Below are positions 36,281 to 45,753 of a DNA stretch of 64,000 nucleotides, in pieces. Source of the stretch: Clostridia bacterium (GTDB taxonomy: Bacteria; Bacillota; Clostridia; Christensenellales; Borkfalkiaceae); the NCBI GenBank assembly GCA_029066845.1, contig JAIEFR010000015.1, positions 62,001 through 126,000 of the forward strand. Reading direction: 5' to 3'. The first letter of the stretch is position 1. Each line of letters begins with the position of its first letter. A program made the position numbers and the translations under genes. Under the pieces are notes generated by a model. The model was not told where the DNA came from, made no database searches, and was given only the letters and a program-made list of their open reading frames with translations.

Positions 36281-37906
36281 ATGTTGGACAATAATTTTGA
36301 AGATTTCGAGAATAAAGCTCACTCCGAGAACGACGACGATATTCAAACACCTGCAGATCAAGTAAATGCAGAGTCGTCTTCTTCCATTGACGGAGATACC
36401 GTGACTACTGAAGAACAGACATCGGAACAAGCAGAGAGTGCAAAAAGCGACGAAGCTAATCCCATCGGTTCGGACATTATCCGCGGTCACATAAACACGA
36501 TTATTCTGCGTGCGCTTTACGAAGGTGACAAATACGGCTATGAGATAATGAACGACATCGAGTTGAAAAGTCACGGTCAATATTCTCTTAAGCAGCCCAC
36601 TCTTTACAGCGCATTGAAAAGACTTGAAAATCAAGGTTACATAAAAGCATACTGGAAGACCGACGAAGTTTCCTCGGGCGGAAGAAGAAAGTATTTTACG
36701 CTTACCGAAAGCGGCAAGGAGATAACCGAAAAAAATCTCGCCGAGTGGGAATATTCACGTACAATAATCGACAGTCTTATTTCGGACAGATCATTCGATT
36801 TTTCAAACCCCGCTCCCACTCCCGTTGACTTCCACATTTTAAAGAATTCGGTTTCGAGAGTGCCCGTCGTCAAGTATGAAGAATCTGAAAAGGAAGAAAA
36901 AACCGACGGTGCCACTACTGTTACCGAATACAAGGAACGTCAAATTGAGAATACCGAGCCTGCGCCAACGCAGGTTATAGTAGAGCAACCAGTAGTACAA
37001 CAAATAATCGTAGAAAAGCCTGTTATCGAGCGAAGCGAAAATACTACGCCTTTAGTTACTCAGCAACAGCAGTTTAACGCAACAGAGCAATTTGTAAGCG
37101 AACCTACGGCTCACGCCACAGTCAAGACTGAAACGGACAGTGCGCTTGCAGAATCACGCAGAATCGCCCACGAGAACTATTTAAGGCTCATATCCGAGCC
37201 TATACGCGTGCAGGAACCGATACGTGACGATGTGGTGCCAAATTCGGAAAAGTTAGACACCGACAGTTTAATTTACAATAACCGTCCGGAAACCGAGCGC
37301 GACTATAAAAATCTTATTGATGGAATTTTCCATAAGGCGGTGGCTAACGGAAGCGTACAGACCACCTATTCCCGCGCTGATAAACCTAAACGTTCTACGG
37401 CTGAGGAACCGCGTAACCTGCGGCTGATTGACAGAGGAAAGGCTGACGGCGTATCCGTTGCAGTTTCAAACGACTTCGACGTAAATTCAACGTACGCAAC
37501 CAAAACGACGTACAACAAGGGATTGAACCTGTTGAAGTGCTCGTCTATAGTTCTTGCAATCTGCGCAATTGAATTTATTTTGTGCTTTATCTTCTTAAAG
37601 CAATTGAGCACGAGTTGGGTTTATCCCACCACGATATTACTTCTAGGACTTGTTCAATTTACGGTTTTCGGAGTGATGGTCTTGCAGGGATACGGAAAGA
37701 ATTGCGTACGACCCACTACGAATAGTTATATAAGCACGTGCGTTATCCTTACTATAATTGCAGTTTTGATTATTTCGGCGCTTTCGTTTATTCTGAATGT
37801 CAATCCTAATTCGGTAAGCGACGTAATGAAAATGATAGTAATTCCGTCGATAACGGCGCTCAATATTACCGTTTTTGCAGTTTGCTTCAAAGCATTTTTA
37901 AAGTAA
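36281..37906 (+). CDS. Membrane-anchored PadR-family transcriptional regulator
   Basis: A 541-residue protein. Residues 1-60 are acidic and disordered. Residues 62-155 are a PadR winged helix: SDIIRGHINTIILRALYEG, KYGYEIMNDIE, QPTLYSALKRLENQGYIKAY and the wing SGGRRKYFTLTESGKE. A long Glu/Val/Pro/Gln-rich linker follows. Four hydrophobic segments lie near 421-442, 447-468, 484-506 and 518-537. Classical PadR proteins are soluble, 100-200 residues, with a C-terminal dimer helix. The ATG at 36281 has GGAG seven bases upstream; a GTG one codon earlier has no better site. It is monocistronic, with its own promoter and terminator. Its target and signal are unknown. Confidence 0.85.
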   Translation: MLDNNFEDFENKAHSENDDDIQTPADQVNAESSSSIDGDTVTTEEQTSEQAESAKSDEANPIGSDIIRGHINTIILRALYEGDKYGYEIMNDIELKSHGQYSLKQPTLYSALKRLENQGYIKAYWKTDEVSSGGRRKYFTLTESGKEITEKNLAEWEYSRTIIDSLISDRSFDFSNPAPTPVDFHILKNSVSRVPVVKYEESEKEEKTDGATTVTEYKERQIENTEPAPTQVIVEQPVVQQIIVEKPVIERSENTTPLVTQQQQFNATEQFVSEPTAHATVKTETDSALAESRRIAHENYLRLISEPIRVQEPIRDDVVPNSEKLDTDSLIYNNRPETERDYKNLIDGIFHKAVANGSVQTTYSRADKPKRSTAEEPRNLRLIDRGKADGVSVAVSNDFDVNSTYATKTTYNKGLNLLKCSSIVLAICAIEFILCFIFLKQLSTSWVYPTTILLLGLVQFTVFGVMVLQGYGKNCVRPTTNSYISTCVILTIIAVLIISALSFILNVNPNSVSDVMKMIVIPSITALNITVFAVCFKAFLK

Positions 37907-37917
37907 ATAGCAATAAG

Positions 37918-37950
37918 AAACGGGCTCGAATTCGAGCCCGTTTTATTTTT
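37918..37950 (+). terminator. Bidirectional terminator between the PadR gene and rny
   Basis: A perfect palindrome, AAACGGGCTCGAA meeting its complement TTCGAGCCCGTTT, at 37918-37943, followed by ATTTTT. The A run on the 5' side gives a T run on the minus strand, so it can end rny as well. Confidence 0.88.
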
Positions 37951-37960
37951 ACTTTAATTT

Positions 37961-39568
37961 TTATTTAGCGTATTCAACTGCGCGGGATTCGCGGATTACG
38001 TTGACCTTAATCTGACCGGGATATTCAAGTTCGGCTTCGATTTTCTTTGCTATGTCCTTTGCAAGGAACATTGCCTGCGCGTCGTCAACCTGCTCAGGCT
38101 TAACCATTACACGCACCTCTCTGCCCGCCTGAATTGCGTAGCACTTATCTACACCGTTAAAGCTGGAAGCAATACCTTCAAGCTTTTCAAGTCTCTTGAC
38201 GTAGTTCGTGCCCGTTTCTCTTCTGGCACCGGGACGCGCACCCGAAATAGCGTCAGCCGCCGCAACGAGAACTGCCTCCATAGTCTTAGGCTCGCAGTCA
38301 CCGTGGTGTGCCGCAATTGCGTTAATAACGTTTGCCTTCTCGCCGTATTTCTTTGCAAGGTCGGCGCCGAGCTGAACGTGAGTTCCCTCCTGCTCCTTAT
38401 CCACAGCCTTACCGATATCGTGCAAAAGACCTGCGCGCTTTGCAAGCGTTACGTCAAGCCCGAGCTCGGAAGCCATCAGACCTGCAAGTTGAGCAACCTC
38501 TACGGAGTGCTTGTACACGTTCTGACCGTAACTCGTTCTGTACTTCAATCTACCGATAAGCTTAATAAGCTCGGGGTGTAAGCCGTAGATACCGACGTCA
38601 AACATTGCGCTTTCGCCGGCTGCTTTAATCTCCTGGTCAAGCTCTTTTTTGACTTTTGCAACCGTTTCTTCGATTCTTGCAGGATGAATTCTTCCGTCCG
38701 CAATGAGCTTTTCCAAAGTTAAACGCGCAACTTCGCGTCTGACGGGGTCAAATCCAGATAAGATAACAACTTCGGGCGTATCGTCAACTATAAGCTCTAT
38801 ACCCGTTGAATTTTCAAGCGCACGGATATTTCTACCCTCTCTGCCGATAATTCGCGCCTTCATATCGTCGCTGGGAATGGGCACAACAGACACCGTAATT
38901 TCCGAAGCGTGATCGCTTGCGCAACGCTGTACGGCAAGTGAAATAATCTTTTTCGCTTCGTTCTGAGCCTCGTCCTTTGCAGTCTGCTCGATATTTCTTA
39001 CCTGCAACGCAACGTCGTGACGTGTTTCGTCCAAAATTTCCTCAGACAAAAGTTTTTTCGCTTCGTCCTTAGTAAGCTGGGCAACCTTCTCAAGCTCCTG
39101 CACCATAAGTTCGTGCTGGTGGTTGACCTTTTCCTGAGTTTTCTTTACTTCCTGCTCCTTAGCAATCAAGTTGTTTCTCTGTCTATCAAGCTCTTCGTTT
39201 TTCTTATCTAACGCAGCTTCCTTCTTATCCAGATTATCCTCTTTTTGCATAAGGCGCTGTTCGAGTTTGTTTAACTCATTCTTCTTTTCTCTCGTTTCCC
39301 TCTCGACCTGTTCCCTTGCCTCAAATTTGGCATCTCTTTTAAGCCTTTCGCCTTCCGCCTTTGCGTCCTCAATTATCTTTTTAGAACGCTCCTCGGCGTC
39401 GCCAAGCTGACTTTCGATTTTTGATTTATACAATTTCCGACCGAAAAACCAACAAAAAACTGCCGCGGCGATTGCAAGTACTGCAACCACAGCCGCTACG
39501 ATAAGCCCGACCAACATACCAGTGTTGCCGGCATCAAGGAACAGGGCGCTTAAGTTTGTCTTTAACAT
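37961..39568 (-). CDS. rny: Ribonuclease Y
   Basis: Membrane-bound endoribonuclease that starts mRNA decay in Gram-positives. The 535 residues have one N-terminal membrane segment (about 14-42), a long charged coiled coil (about 48-200), a KH domain with [13 protein letters not shown], and an HD domain with [14 protein letters not shown] and [12 protein letters not shown] precedes the ATG. It has its own promoter and lies downstream of the recA group, from which a terminator separates it. Confidence 0.96.
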   Translation of the reverse strand: MLKTNLSALFLDAGNTGMLVGLIVAAVVAVLAIAAAVFCWFFGRKLYKSKIESQLGDAEERSKKIIEDAKAEGERLKRDAKFEAREQVERETREKKNELNKLEQRLMQKEDNLDKKEAALDKKNEELDRQRNNLIAKEQEVKKTQEKVNHQHELMVQELEKVAQLTKDEAKKLLSEEILDETRHDVALQVRNIEQTAKDEAQNEAKKIISLAVQRCASDHASEITVSVVPIPSDDMKARIIGREGRNIRALENSTGIELIVDDTPEVVILSGFDPVRREVARLTLEKLIADGRIHPARIEETVAKVKKELDQEIKAAGESAMFDVGIYGLHPELIKLIGRLKYRTSYGQNVYKHSVEVAQLAGLMASELGLDVTLAKRAGLLHDIGKAVDKEQEGTHVQLGADLAKKYGEKANVINAIAAHHGDCEPKTMEAVLVAAADAISGARPGARRETGTNYVKRLEKLEGIASSFNGVDKCYAIQAGREVRVMVKPEQVDDAQAMFLAKDIAKKIEAELEYPGQIKVNVIRESRAVEYAK

Positions 39569-39634
39569 AATTAGCCTCCCTGATTTAATTTTATATATAC
39601 AAAGCCTTCAAATGCCTTTTATATACCATAATTT

Positions 39635-39663
39635 ATTTTACACCCGATACGTTTAAAAGTCAA
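39635..39663 (-). promoter_or_regulatory. Promoter of rny
   Basis: On the minus strand TTGACT (39663-39658) and TAAAAT (39640-39635) are 17 bases apart, about 65 bases upstream of the rny ATG. They lie just past the terminator of the nadE operon. Confidence 0.7.
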
Positions 39664-39693
39664 TTTATTTATTTGATTACCTTACACTATTAT

Positions 39694-39726
39694 TAAAAAA
39701 AGCGCGAAAGAAATAACTTCCGCGCT
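39694..39726 (-). terminator. Terminator after nadE
   Basis: On the minus strand AGCGCGGAAG (39726-39717) pairs with CTTTCGCGCT (39710-39701) with one wobble, around a six-base loop, followed by TTTTTT. It ends the ftsK-rimO-pgsA-cinA-recA-nadE transcript. Confidence 0.85.
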
Positions 39727-39731
39727 ACGTT

Positions 39732-41639
39732 CTATTCTATAGATTTAAGCCACAACGCGCAAACCGCGTCTGAAGGCATTCGCCAGTCGCCGCGCGGCGA
39801 TAGCGCGACACTGCCTACTTTCACTCCGTCGGGAACGCACGAACGCTTGAACTGCTGGGCAAAAAACCGCTTTATAAAGACTTTAAGCCACTTTTTAATC
39901 GTTTCACCGTCGTACACACCTTCAAACGTCTTGCACGCCAGATACAGAATTTTATCGGGCGTGAACGAGCAACGGACAAAATAATACAGGAAAAAGTCGT
40001 GCAATTCGTAGGGACCAACTAAATCTTCGGTCTTCTGCGCTATATTGCCGTTTTTGTCTGGCGGCAGTAATTCGGGACTGATTTCCGTATTTAAAATACT
40101 GTTAAGAATTTCCTTCGCGTCGCCGCCAAGTTTTTCCGCTTCATATGCAACAAGATACTTCACCAACGTTTTAGGCACGGAGCAGTTCACTCCGTACATA
40201 GACATATGGTCGCCGTTGTAGGTTGCCCAGCCCAGCGCAAGCTCGCTGAGATCGCCCGTACCTATAACAAGTCCGTCGTTATCGTTGGCTATATCCATTA
40301 AAACCATCGTGCGCATACGTGCCTGAGCGTTTTCGTAGGTTACGTTTCTATCGTCGGGGTCGTGACCTATATCGTTAAAATGGCTGTTGACGGTGTTACC
40401 GACGGGTATTTCCTTGACGGTTACGCCAAGCGCCTCCATCAGTTTGACAGAATTGCTTTTTGTCTTGTTCGTAGTGCCGAAACCGGGCATCGTAACGCCG
40501 ATAATTGCTTTTAAATCTTTACCGAGCGATTTGAAAGCACGACAAGTAACAAGCAGCGCAAGAGCCGAATCAAGACCTCCAGAAACGCCTATTACCGCCG
40601 TCTTTACACCGGAATGTGAAATGCGCTTTTCAAGCCCCTTGGATTGAATGTTCAATATGAGCTCGGCGCGCTCACCGAGAATAACGCTCTCTTCGGGAAC
40701 AAACGGCGTGCGCGGATAAACGCGCCCGACACGGCTGTCTTTGTCATCGGAAATAAAACCGACGACTGTGTGTCCGCCTCGCTCCTCGCCGAAATAGCCT
40801 GAAGCACATCTACGTCTTTCGTTTGCCAGAAATTCAACGTCGATTTCGCCGTATACAAGTCCGTTTTTGAACGGTTTATTTTCACCAAGAACCTTGCCGT
40901 TTTCACAGATGAGATTGTGCCCGGCAAACACCAAATCGGTTGTACTTTCGCCGTCGCCAGCATTGGTGTAAACGTAGCCGCAAACTAGCTTTGCCGACTG
41001 CATTTTAACAAGATTTCTGCGGTATTCCGCCTTACCTACCGTCTCGTCGCTGCAAGACAGATTAACGATTATATTTGCGCCCGCCTTTGCGTGATTTACC
41101 GAAGGTGACTGCGGTGCCCATAAGTCCTCGCAAATTTCAGCGGAAACCGTAAACTCGGGGTTATTTTGCGATGCAAAAATAATGTCGGTAGTAAATGCAA
41201 CTGTTTGTCCCGCAACGATTATGTTGCCGTTCATATCGCCAACAGTTGAAAAGTGCCGTTTTTCATAGAATTCGCCGTAGTTCGGCAAATACGATTTGGG
41301 AACAACACCCAGAATTTTACCGTTACATATTGCAACGGCACAATTATAAAGCCTGCCTGCATTGGCAACGGGCGCGCCGACAAACACAAGAGTACTTATC
41401 CCTTCCGTCACCTTACATATCTGCTTTATAGCGTTGTCGCACGCGTTTATTAGCGTAGACTGATTAAACAGATCTCCGCAGGTATAACCGCAAACGCAAA
41501 GCTCGGGAAAAACAGTCAGCTGACTGCCGTTTGCCGCACTTTCTTTTATAATTTCAATTATTTTATTCGTGTTGAAATCTACGTCGGCAACCCGTATTTC
41601 CGGAGTCGCCGCGCAGACCTTTATATATCCGTATTGCAT
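39732..41639 (-). CDS. nadE: Glutamine-dependent NAD+ synthetase
   Basis: Amidates nicotinate adenine dinucleotide to NAD+ using glutamine. The 635 residues have an N-terminal nitrilase-type glutaminase (Glu in FPELCVCGYTCGD, Lys in KSYLPNYGEFYEKRHF, Cys in SAEICEDLW) and a C-terminal PP-loop synthetase with GVSGGLDSALAL and GTGDLSELALGW. Its ATG shares its A with the recA stop (TAATG). The position between recA and rny is not the usual one. Coupled with the cinA deamidase two genes upstream, it forms an NAD-related pair. Confidence 0.96.
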   Translation of the reverse strand: MQYGYIKVCAATPEIRVADVDFNTNKIIEIIKESAANGSQLTVFPELCVCGYTCGDLFNQSTLINACDNAIKQICKVTEGISTLVFVGAPVANAGRLYNCAVAICNGKILGVVPKSYLPNYGEFYEKRHFSTVGDMNGNIIVAGQTVAFTTDIIFASQNNPEFTVSAEICEDLWAPQSPSVNHAKAGANIIVNLSCSDETVGKAEYRRNLVKMQSAKLVCGYVYTNAGDGESTTDLVFAGHNLICENGKVLGENKPFKNGLVYGEIDVEFLANERRRCASGYFGEERGGHTVVGFISDDKDSRVGRVYPRTPFVPEESVILGERAELILNIQSKGLEKRISHSGVKTAVIGVSGGLDSALALLVTCRAFKSLGKDLKAIIGVTMPGFGTTNKTKSNSVKLMEALGVTVKEIPVGNTVNSHFNDIGHDPDDRNVTYENAQARMRTMVLMDIANDNDGLVIGTGDLSELALGWATYNGDHMSMYGVNCSVPKTLVKYLVAYEAEKLGGDAKEILNSILNTEISPELLPPDKNGNIAQKTEDLVGPYELHDFFLYYFVRCSFTPDKILYLACKTFEGVYDGETIKKWLKVFIKRFFAQQFKRSCVPDGVKVGSVALSPRGDWRMPSDAVCALWLKSIE

Positions 41640-42652
41640 TAATCGTCCTGAGTTTTCTTAATGGATGCGCTGTGCGCCGCTCTGATTTTTGCTTCGATCT
41701 CGTCTTTGAGTGCGGGATTTGCTTTCAAATGCTCCCTCATCTTCTCTCTGCCGTTTGCGACTTTTTCATCGTTGTAGTTGAACCACGCGCCGCTCTTGGT
41801 CAGAATTCCGTATTCCAGACCGAGGTCTATAAGGCAGCCTTCCTGGGAAACGCCCTCGCCGTAAATAATATCGAATTCCGCAACCTTGAAAGGAGGCGCA
41901 ACCTTGTTTTTAACGACCTTGCCCTTTGCCCTGTTACCGATAATTTCACCGTCGTTTTTGAGCGCGTCCGCCTTTCTTATATCCAGGCGTACCGTCGCAA
42001 AATACTTAAGGGCCTTGCCGCCGGGGGTGGTTTCGGGATTACCGAACATAACGCCCACCTTTTCACGCAACTGATTAATGAATATGACGCAGGTCTTGGA
42101 ACGGTTGGTTATTGCCGTAAGCTTGCGAAGAGCCTGCGACATAAGCCTTGCCAGAAGTCCCACGTGCGTATCGCCCATATCACCTTCGATTTCTGCCTTG
42201 GGAGTGAGCGCCGCAACGGAGTCGACGACGATAACGTCCACCGCGCTGGAACGGACGAGCGACTCGCATATGTCAAGCGCCTGTTCACCGGTATCGGGCT
42301 GTGAAATATACAACTCGTCGGTCTTTACGCCAAGCGCTCTTGCATACACGGCGTCAAGCGCGTGCTCCGCATCGATAAACGCCGCAACGCCGCCCGCCTT
42401 TTGCGCCTGCGCTATTATATGGAGCGCAATGGTAGTTTTACCCGAAGATTCGGGGCCGTAAATCTCCATTATTCTGCCCCTGGGAACACCGCCTACGCCC
42501 AACGCGAGGTCAAGCGAAAGACATCCAGTAGATATAACGTCCAATTCCGAATTGACAGTATCGTCGCCGAGTTTCATAATCGCGCCCTTGCCGTACTGCT
42601 TTTCGATCATTGCAATCGTTGAATTTAATGCTTTAAGTTTTTCGTCGTTCAT
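41639..42652 (-). CDS. recA: Recombinase RecA
   Basis: ATP-dependent DNA strand exchange and SOS co-protease. The 337 residues have the Walker [43 protein letters not shown] and the family PGGKALKY. Length is normal. GAGG lies before the ATG. Only 17 bases separate it from cinA, so it has no promoter of its own in that gap and no recognisable LexA box. It is in the conserved pgsA-cinA-recA order. Confidence 0.98.
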   Translation of the reverse strand: MNDEKLKALNSTIAMIEKQYGKGAIMKLGDDTVNSELDVISTGCLSLDLALGVGGVPRGRIMEIYGPESSGKTTIALHIIAQAQKAGGVAAFIDAEHALDAVYARALGVKTDELYISQPDTGEQALDICESLVRSSAVDVIVVDSVAALTPKAEIEGDMGDTHVGLLARLMSQALRKLTAITNRSKTCVIFINQLREKVGVMFGNPETTPGGKALKYFATVRLDIRKADALKNDGEIIGNRAKGKVVKNKVAPPFKVAEFDIIYGEGVSQEGCLIDLGLEYGILTKSGAWFNYNDEKVANGREKMREHLKANPALKDEIEAKIRAAHSASIKKTQDD

Positions 42653-42669
42653 TTATATTTACCTCTATA

Positions 42670-43773
42670 TTATTTTAACCTTTTGTACGCAAGAAACAGC
42701 GCGTGGTTTATTGCCGTCTTCGTTATCTTTTCCCTGTCGCCTGTAAAATTGAATTTATACACGGCAACGTCATCGCCGATACCTATGCCGATGTAGGCAA
42801 GTCCGACGGGCTTGGAAGTATTGTCGGATTTGGGTCCCGCAATGCCAGTCGTCGATATGGCGACGTCGCAGCTACCTGCCTTGATCAATCCTTCCGCCAT
42901 CTGATATGCGGTTTCCGCAGACACCGCACCTCGCTGATTTAATGTCAGCTCACTTACGCCCAGCCTGTTCATTTTGGATTGGTTGGAGTAAGTATTCATC
43001 CCCTCTGTAAAGACTTCGGAAATGCCCGAAACTTCAACCAGCTTCTTGCAAACGCCGCCGCCCGTAAAGGATTCCGCAACGGCAATTTTCATTCGGCGCA
43101 GCTTCAATAAACGGAAAAGCTGCTCGGCAAGCGTTATATCCTCCATAGCGTAAATATAGTCGTTCAGTCGCTTTACTATTTCACGCACGCCGTCGTCTAA
43201 AAGCATTTTAGGCGTTTCGGAGGAATACACCACTTCTATACGACAATCGTCGAAATCGTCAACAATATTGAAATAAACGTTGCCGCCTTCGAATATCTTT
43301 TTTGCCGCGATGAGAGCGTCGTCGATAAGCTGCTTGGGCGCGCAGACTATTCTAATTACCGTTCTGTCGTATTTAACGCCGTACTTTTTATCCAGAATAG
43401 TCTTAATGTCGGCATATTGCAGACGGCTTTCACGGTCGTAATAAATCATAAAGACGTGAGTTCTGCCGCTGCTCAGCACACCGAAATTATCGAATTCAGA
43501 GCCCGCACAGGAAACAACGAAGTCCGCAATGGTCTTGCCCATTCTTGCCGGGCACAGAATTACGGTATTGTCGAAATTGTCCAGCCCGTCGCTTAAAGCA
43601 CACACTATCTCGTCGGTCTGACTGTATGCAACGCGGCTAATCTTATCGAAATAGTAACCGTAAGACGCCAGATTATTTGCAACTGTCTGTAATCTGCCAA
43701 GGTCGGTATTACGTTTATTTTCAAAAACGAGCAAAGCGCTTTTGCCGTATCTTCTGTCAGCGTTGTCACTCAT
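42670..43773 (-). CDS. cinA: CinA-family protein with degenerate N-terminal domain
   Basis: Residues from about 220 to 367 are a good PncC/CinA C-terminal domain, the nicotinamide mononucleotide deamidase: KIAVAESFTGGGVCKKLVEVSGISEVF, AYSNQSK-like TYSNQSKMNRLGV, GAVSAETAYQMAEG and STTGIAGPKSDN. The N-terminal half has the length and secondary pattern of the molybdopterin-binding-like CinA domain, but its GGLGPT-type motif is replaced (LCPARMGKT), so pyrophosphatase activity there is probably lost. The start overlaps the pgsA stop by four bases (ATGA). Confidence 0.88.
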   Translation of the reverse strand: MSDNADRRYGKSALLVFENKRNTDLGRLQTVANNLASYGYYFDKISRVAYSQTDEIVCALSDGLDNFDNTVILCPARMGKTIADFVVSCAGSEFDNFGVLSSGRTHVFMIYYDRESRLQYADIKTILDKKYGVKYDRTVIRIVCAPKQLIDDALIAAKKIFEGGNVYFNIVDDFDDCRIEVVYSSETPKMLLDDGVREIVKRLNDYIYAMEDITLAEQLFRLLKLRRMKIAVAESFTGGGVCKKLVEVSGISEVFTEGMNTYSNQSKMNRLGVSELTLNQRGAVSAETAYQMAEGLIKAGSCDVAISTTGIAGPKSDNTSKPVGLAYIGIGIGDDVAVYKFNFTGDREKITKTAINHALFLAYKRLK

Positions 43774-44423
43774 ACCTTTAACACTTGTATATTTTTTACG
43801 ACGTAGTTAATTCCCGAAATAATAGTTAAAAGCGTTGCCAGAGCAAAGAACCCAAGACCGACGTAATCGACGATTCTGACGGCAAGATGGTCCTGCAAAA
43901 ATTCGGACAGTCCGCCTGCGGCAAGCAGAACAAGCAAACTGATAAGCTGCGTTACGGTTTTGTACTTGCCTATCTTATCCGCGGCGATTACTATGCCCGC
44001 ATCGGCGGCAACCATACGGAAACCGCTGACAAGCAGCTCCCTGCCCATAATGACTGCTACGCAACAGCCTGCGGCAATAAGCGCCCAACTGCCAAGCCCC
44101 ACAGTGAAGAACGAAGGCACCGTAAGCAAAACTATCATTGCCGCGGCAACCAGAATTTTATCCGCTACGGGATCGAGGAATTTGCCCAAATTTGTTATAA
44201 GATTATATTTGCGCGCGATATGACCGTCCAGAAAGTCGGTAAAGCTTGCAATTGCAAAAACCGCAAGGGCAACGAAATAATGCCCTTTGAACTGTAAGTA
44301 GAAAAACAGTATAAACAGCGGAATCATTACCACGCGGGCAACGGTAAGCTGATTGGGCAAATTCATAACGCCTCTGCCCTTTGCAAATTTGTAAAATCCG
44401 CTCTCCTTTTTCTCCTCACTCAT
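43770..44423 (-). CDS. pgsA: Phosphatidylglycerophosphate synthase
   Basis: Membrane enzyme joining CDP-diacylglycerol and glycerol-3-phosphate, the entry to phosphatidylglycerol. The CDP-alcohol phosphotransferase motif is complete: DFLDGHIARKYNL, then GKFLDPVADK, fitting D-x2-DG-x2-AR-x8-G-x3-D-x3-D. Several hydrophobic segments follow. I start at ATG 44423, giving 217 residues, because GGAGG lies nine bases upstream; an ATG eight codons earlier precedes that site. It overlaps rimO by 8 bases. Confidence 0.94.
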   Translation of the reverse strand: MSEEKKESGFYKFAKGRGVMNLPNQLTVARVVMIPLFILFFYLQFKGHYFVALAVFAIASFTDFLDGHIARKYNLITNLGKFLDPVADKILVAAAMIVLLTVPSFFTVGLGSWALIAAGCCVAVIMGRELLVSGFRMVAADAGIVIAADKIGKYKTVTQLISLLVLLAAGGLSEFLQDHLAVRIVDYVGLGFFALATLLTIISGINYVVKNIQVLKV

Positions 44424-45753
44424 TTTCGAAATCCTCCGTCTGACCAAACATATCGTAGCTGTCGCACGATATAATTTTCACGTCGTAATATTCGCCCTGC
44501 ACAGCGTTATTGGCATTAAAATAAACTTTGCCGTCTATTTCGGGTGCGCTGAAATACGCACGCCCGACAAAACAACCCTTTTCGTAATCGATTCCGTCGC
44601 AAAGAACCTTTACCGTTTTGCCTACGAAAGAAGACAAAAAGTCGTACGATATTTCCCTTTGCACTTCGTAAAGCTTTTTAACACGCCTTTTCTTAACCGA
44701 ATAAGCTATCTGTCCCTGCATTTTGTAAGCGGGCGTATCGGGCTCCCTTGAATAAGAAAAGAAGCCGCAGTTAACAAGCTTTGCCTGTTGCAAGAAGTCG
44801 CACATCCCTTCGAATTCCTGTTCGGTTTCACCGGGAAAGCCGCTTATAAAAGTTGACCTTATGGCAACGCCGGGAATAGCATCCTTCAGCTTTTTTATAA
44901 GCGCAAGGTATTCCTCTCTCGTTCCGCGCCTGTTCATCAGTTTAAGCACTCTGCTTTCACTGTGTTGCAGGGGAATATCGAGATATTTGATTATTTTCGG
45001 GTTATCCCTAATCTCGGCTATCAGCTCGTCGTCAATCATATCGGGATAACAGTAAAGTAATCTTACACTATTAATGTTGACAAGCGTTGTCAGCTTTTTT
45101 AAAAAATTTACTAAAAATTTTTTTCCGTAAATATCAATACCGTATCTGGAAACGTCCTGAGCAACCAAAATAAGCTCCGATACGTCACCCAACTCCTCCG
45201 CTTCTTTTAAAAGCTGCTCCATCGGATAGCTTACGTACCTGCCGCGTATTTTTGGAATTAAGCAGTACGTACAGAAGTTATTGCACCCGTCGGCAATTTT
45301 CAGATACGCGTAATGACAAGGCGTAGTGACTAAACGGTCAGTGCTGAAAGTATTATCGCCCAAACCGACGAAATTAACTCTTTCACCGCTATACGATTTT
45401 TCTAAAGCTTCGAAGAATTTATCGTAGTCGTTTGTTCCCAGAAAAACGTCTGCTTCGGACAGCGAATCGTATAGTTCGCCTACGTACTTCTGGGGCAGGC
45501 AGCCGCACACGACGAGTTTTTCCAGATTTGCACTCTTATAAGAAGCTCCGTCCAAAACCGTTTCAATTGCTTCCTTTCTTGATTCGTTCAGGAACGCGCA
45601 GGTATTGACAATTAAAATATTTGCTTCCGCAATATCGTCCGTCAACGTGCAGCCTGCGGACTTTATAAGCGACAAAAGCTTTTCGGTATCGACGCGGTTC
45701 TTATCGCAACCGAGAGATATTACTCCGAATTTTTTGCGCTTAAAATCAGTCAT
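44416..45753 (-). CDS. rimO: Ribosomal protein S12 methylthiotransferase RimO
   Basis: Radical-SAM enzyme that methylthiolates an aspartate of ribosomal protein S12. It resembles MiaB in layout but begins FGVISLGCDKNRVD, the RimO signature, and has GCNNFCTYCLIP as the radical-SAM motif, CGCLPQ, and a C-terminal TRAM domain. I use ATG 45753 (445 residues), which overlaps the ftsK stop by 8 bases. It sits in the conserved ftsK-rimO-pgsA order. Confidence 0.94.
   Translation of the reverse strand: MTDFKRKKFGVISLGCDKNRVDTEKLLSLIKSAGCTLTDDIAEANILIVNTCAFLNESRKEAIETVLDGASYKSANLEKLVVCGCLPQKYVGELYDSLSEADVFLGTNDYDKFFEALEKSYSGERVNFVGLGDNTFSTDRLVTTPCHYAYLKIADGCNNFCTYCLIPKIRGRYVSYPMEQLLKEAEELGDVSELILVAQDVSRYGIDIYGKKFLVNFLKKLTTLVNINSVRLLYCYPDMIDDELIAEIRDNPKIIKYLDIPLQHSESRVLKLMNRRGTREEYLALIKKLKDAIPGVAIRSTFISGFPGETEQEFEGMCDFLQQAKLVNCGFFSYSREPDTPAYKMQGQIAYSVKKRRVKKLYEVQREISYDFLSSFVGKTVKVLCDGIDYEKGCFVGRAYFSAPEIDGKVYFNANNAVQGEYYDVKIISCDSYDMFGQTEDFENE

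Noticed and set aside
42653..42669. LexA box upstream of recA
   Set aside because: The 17-base gap contains no SOS-box-like dyad.
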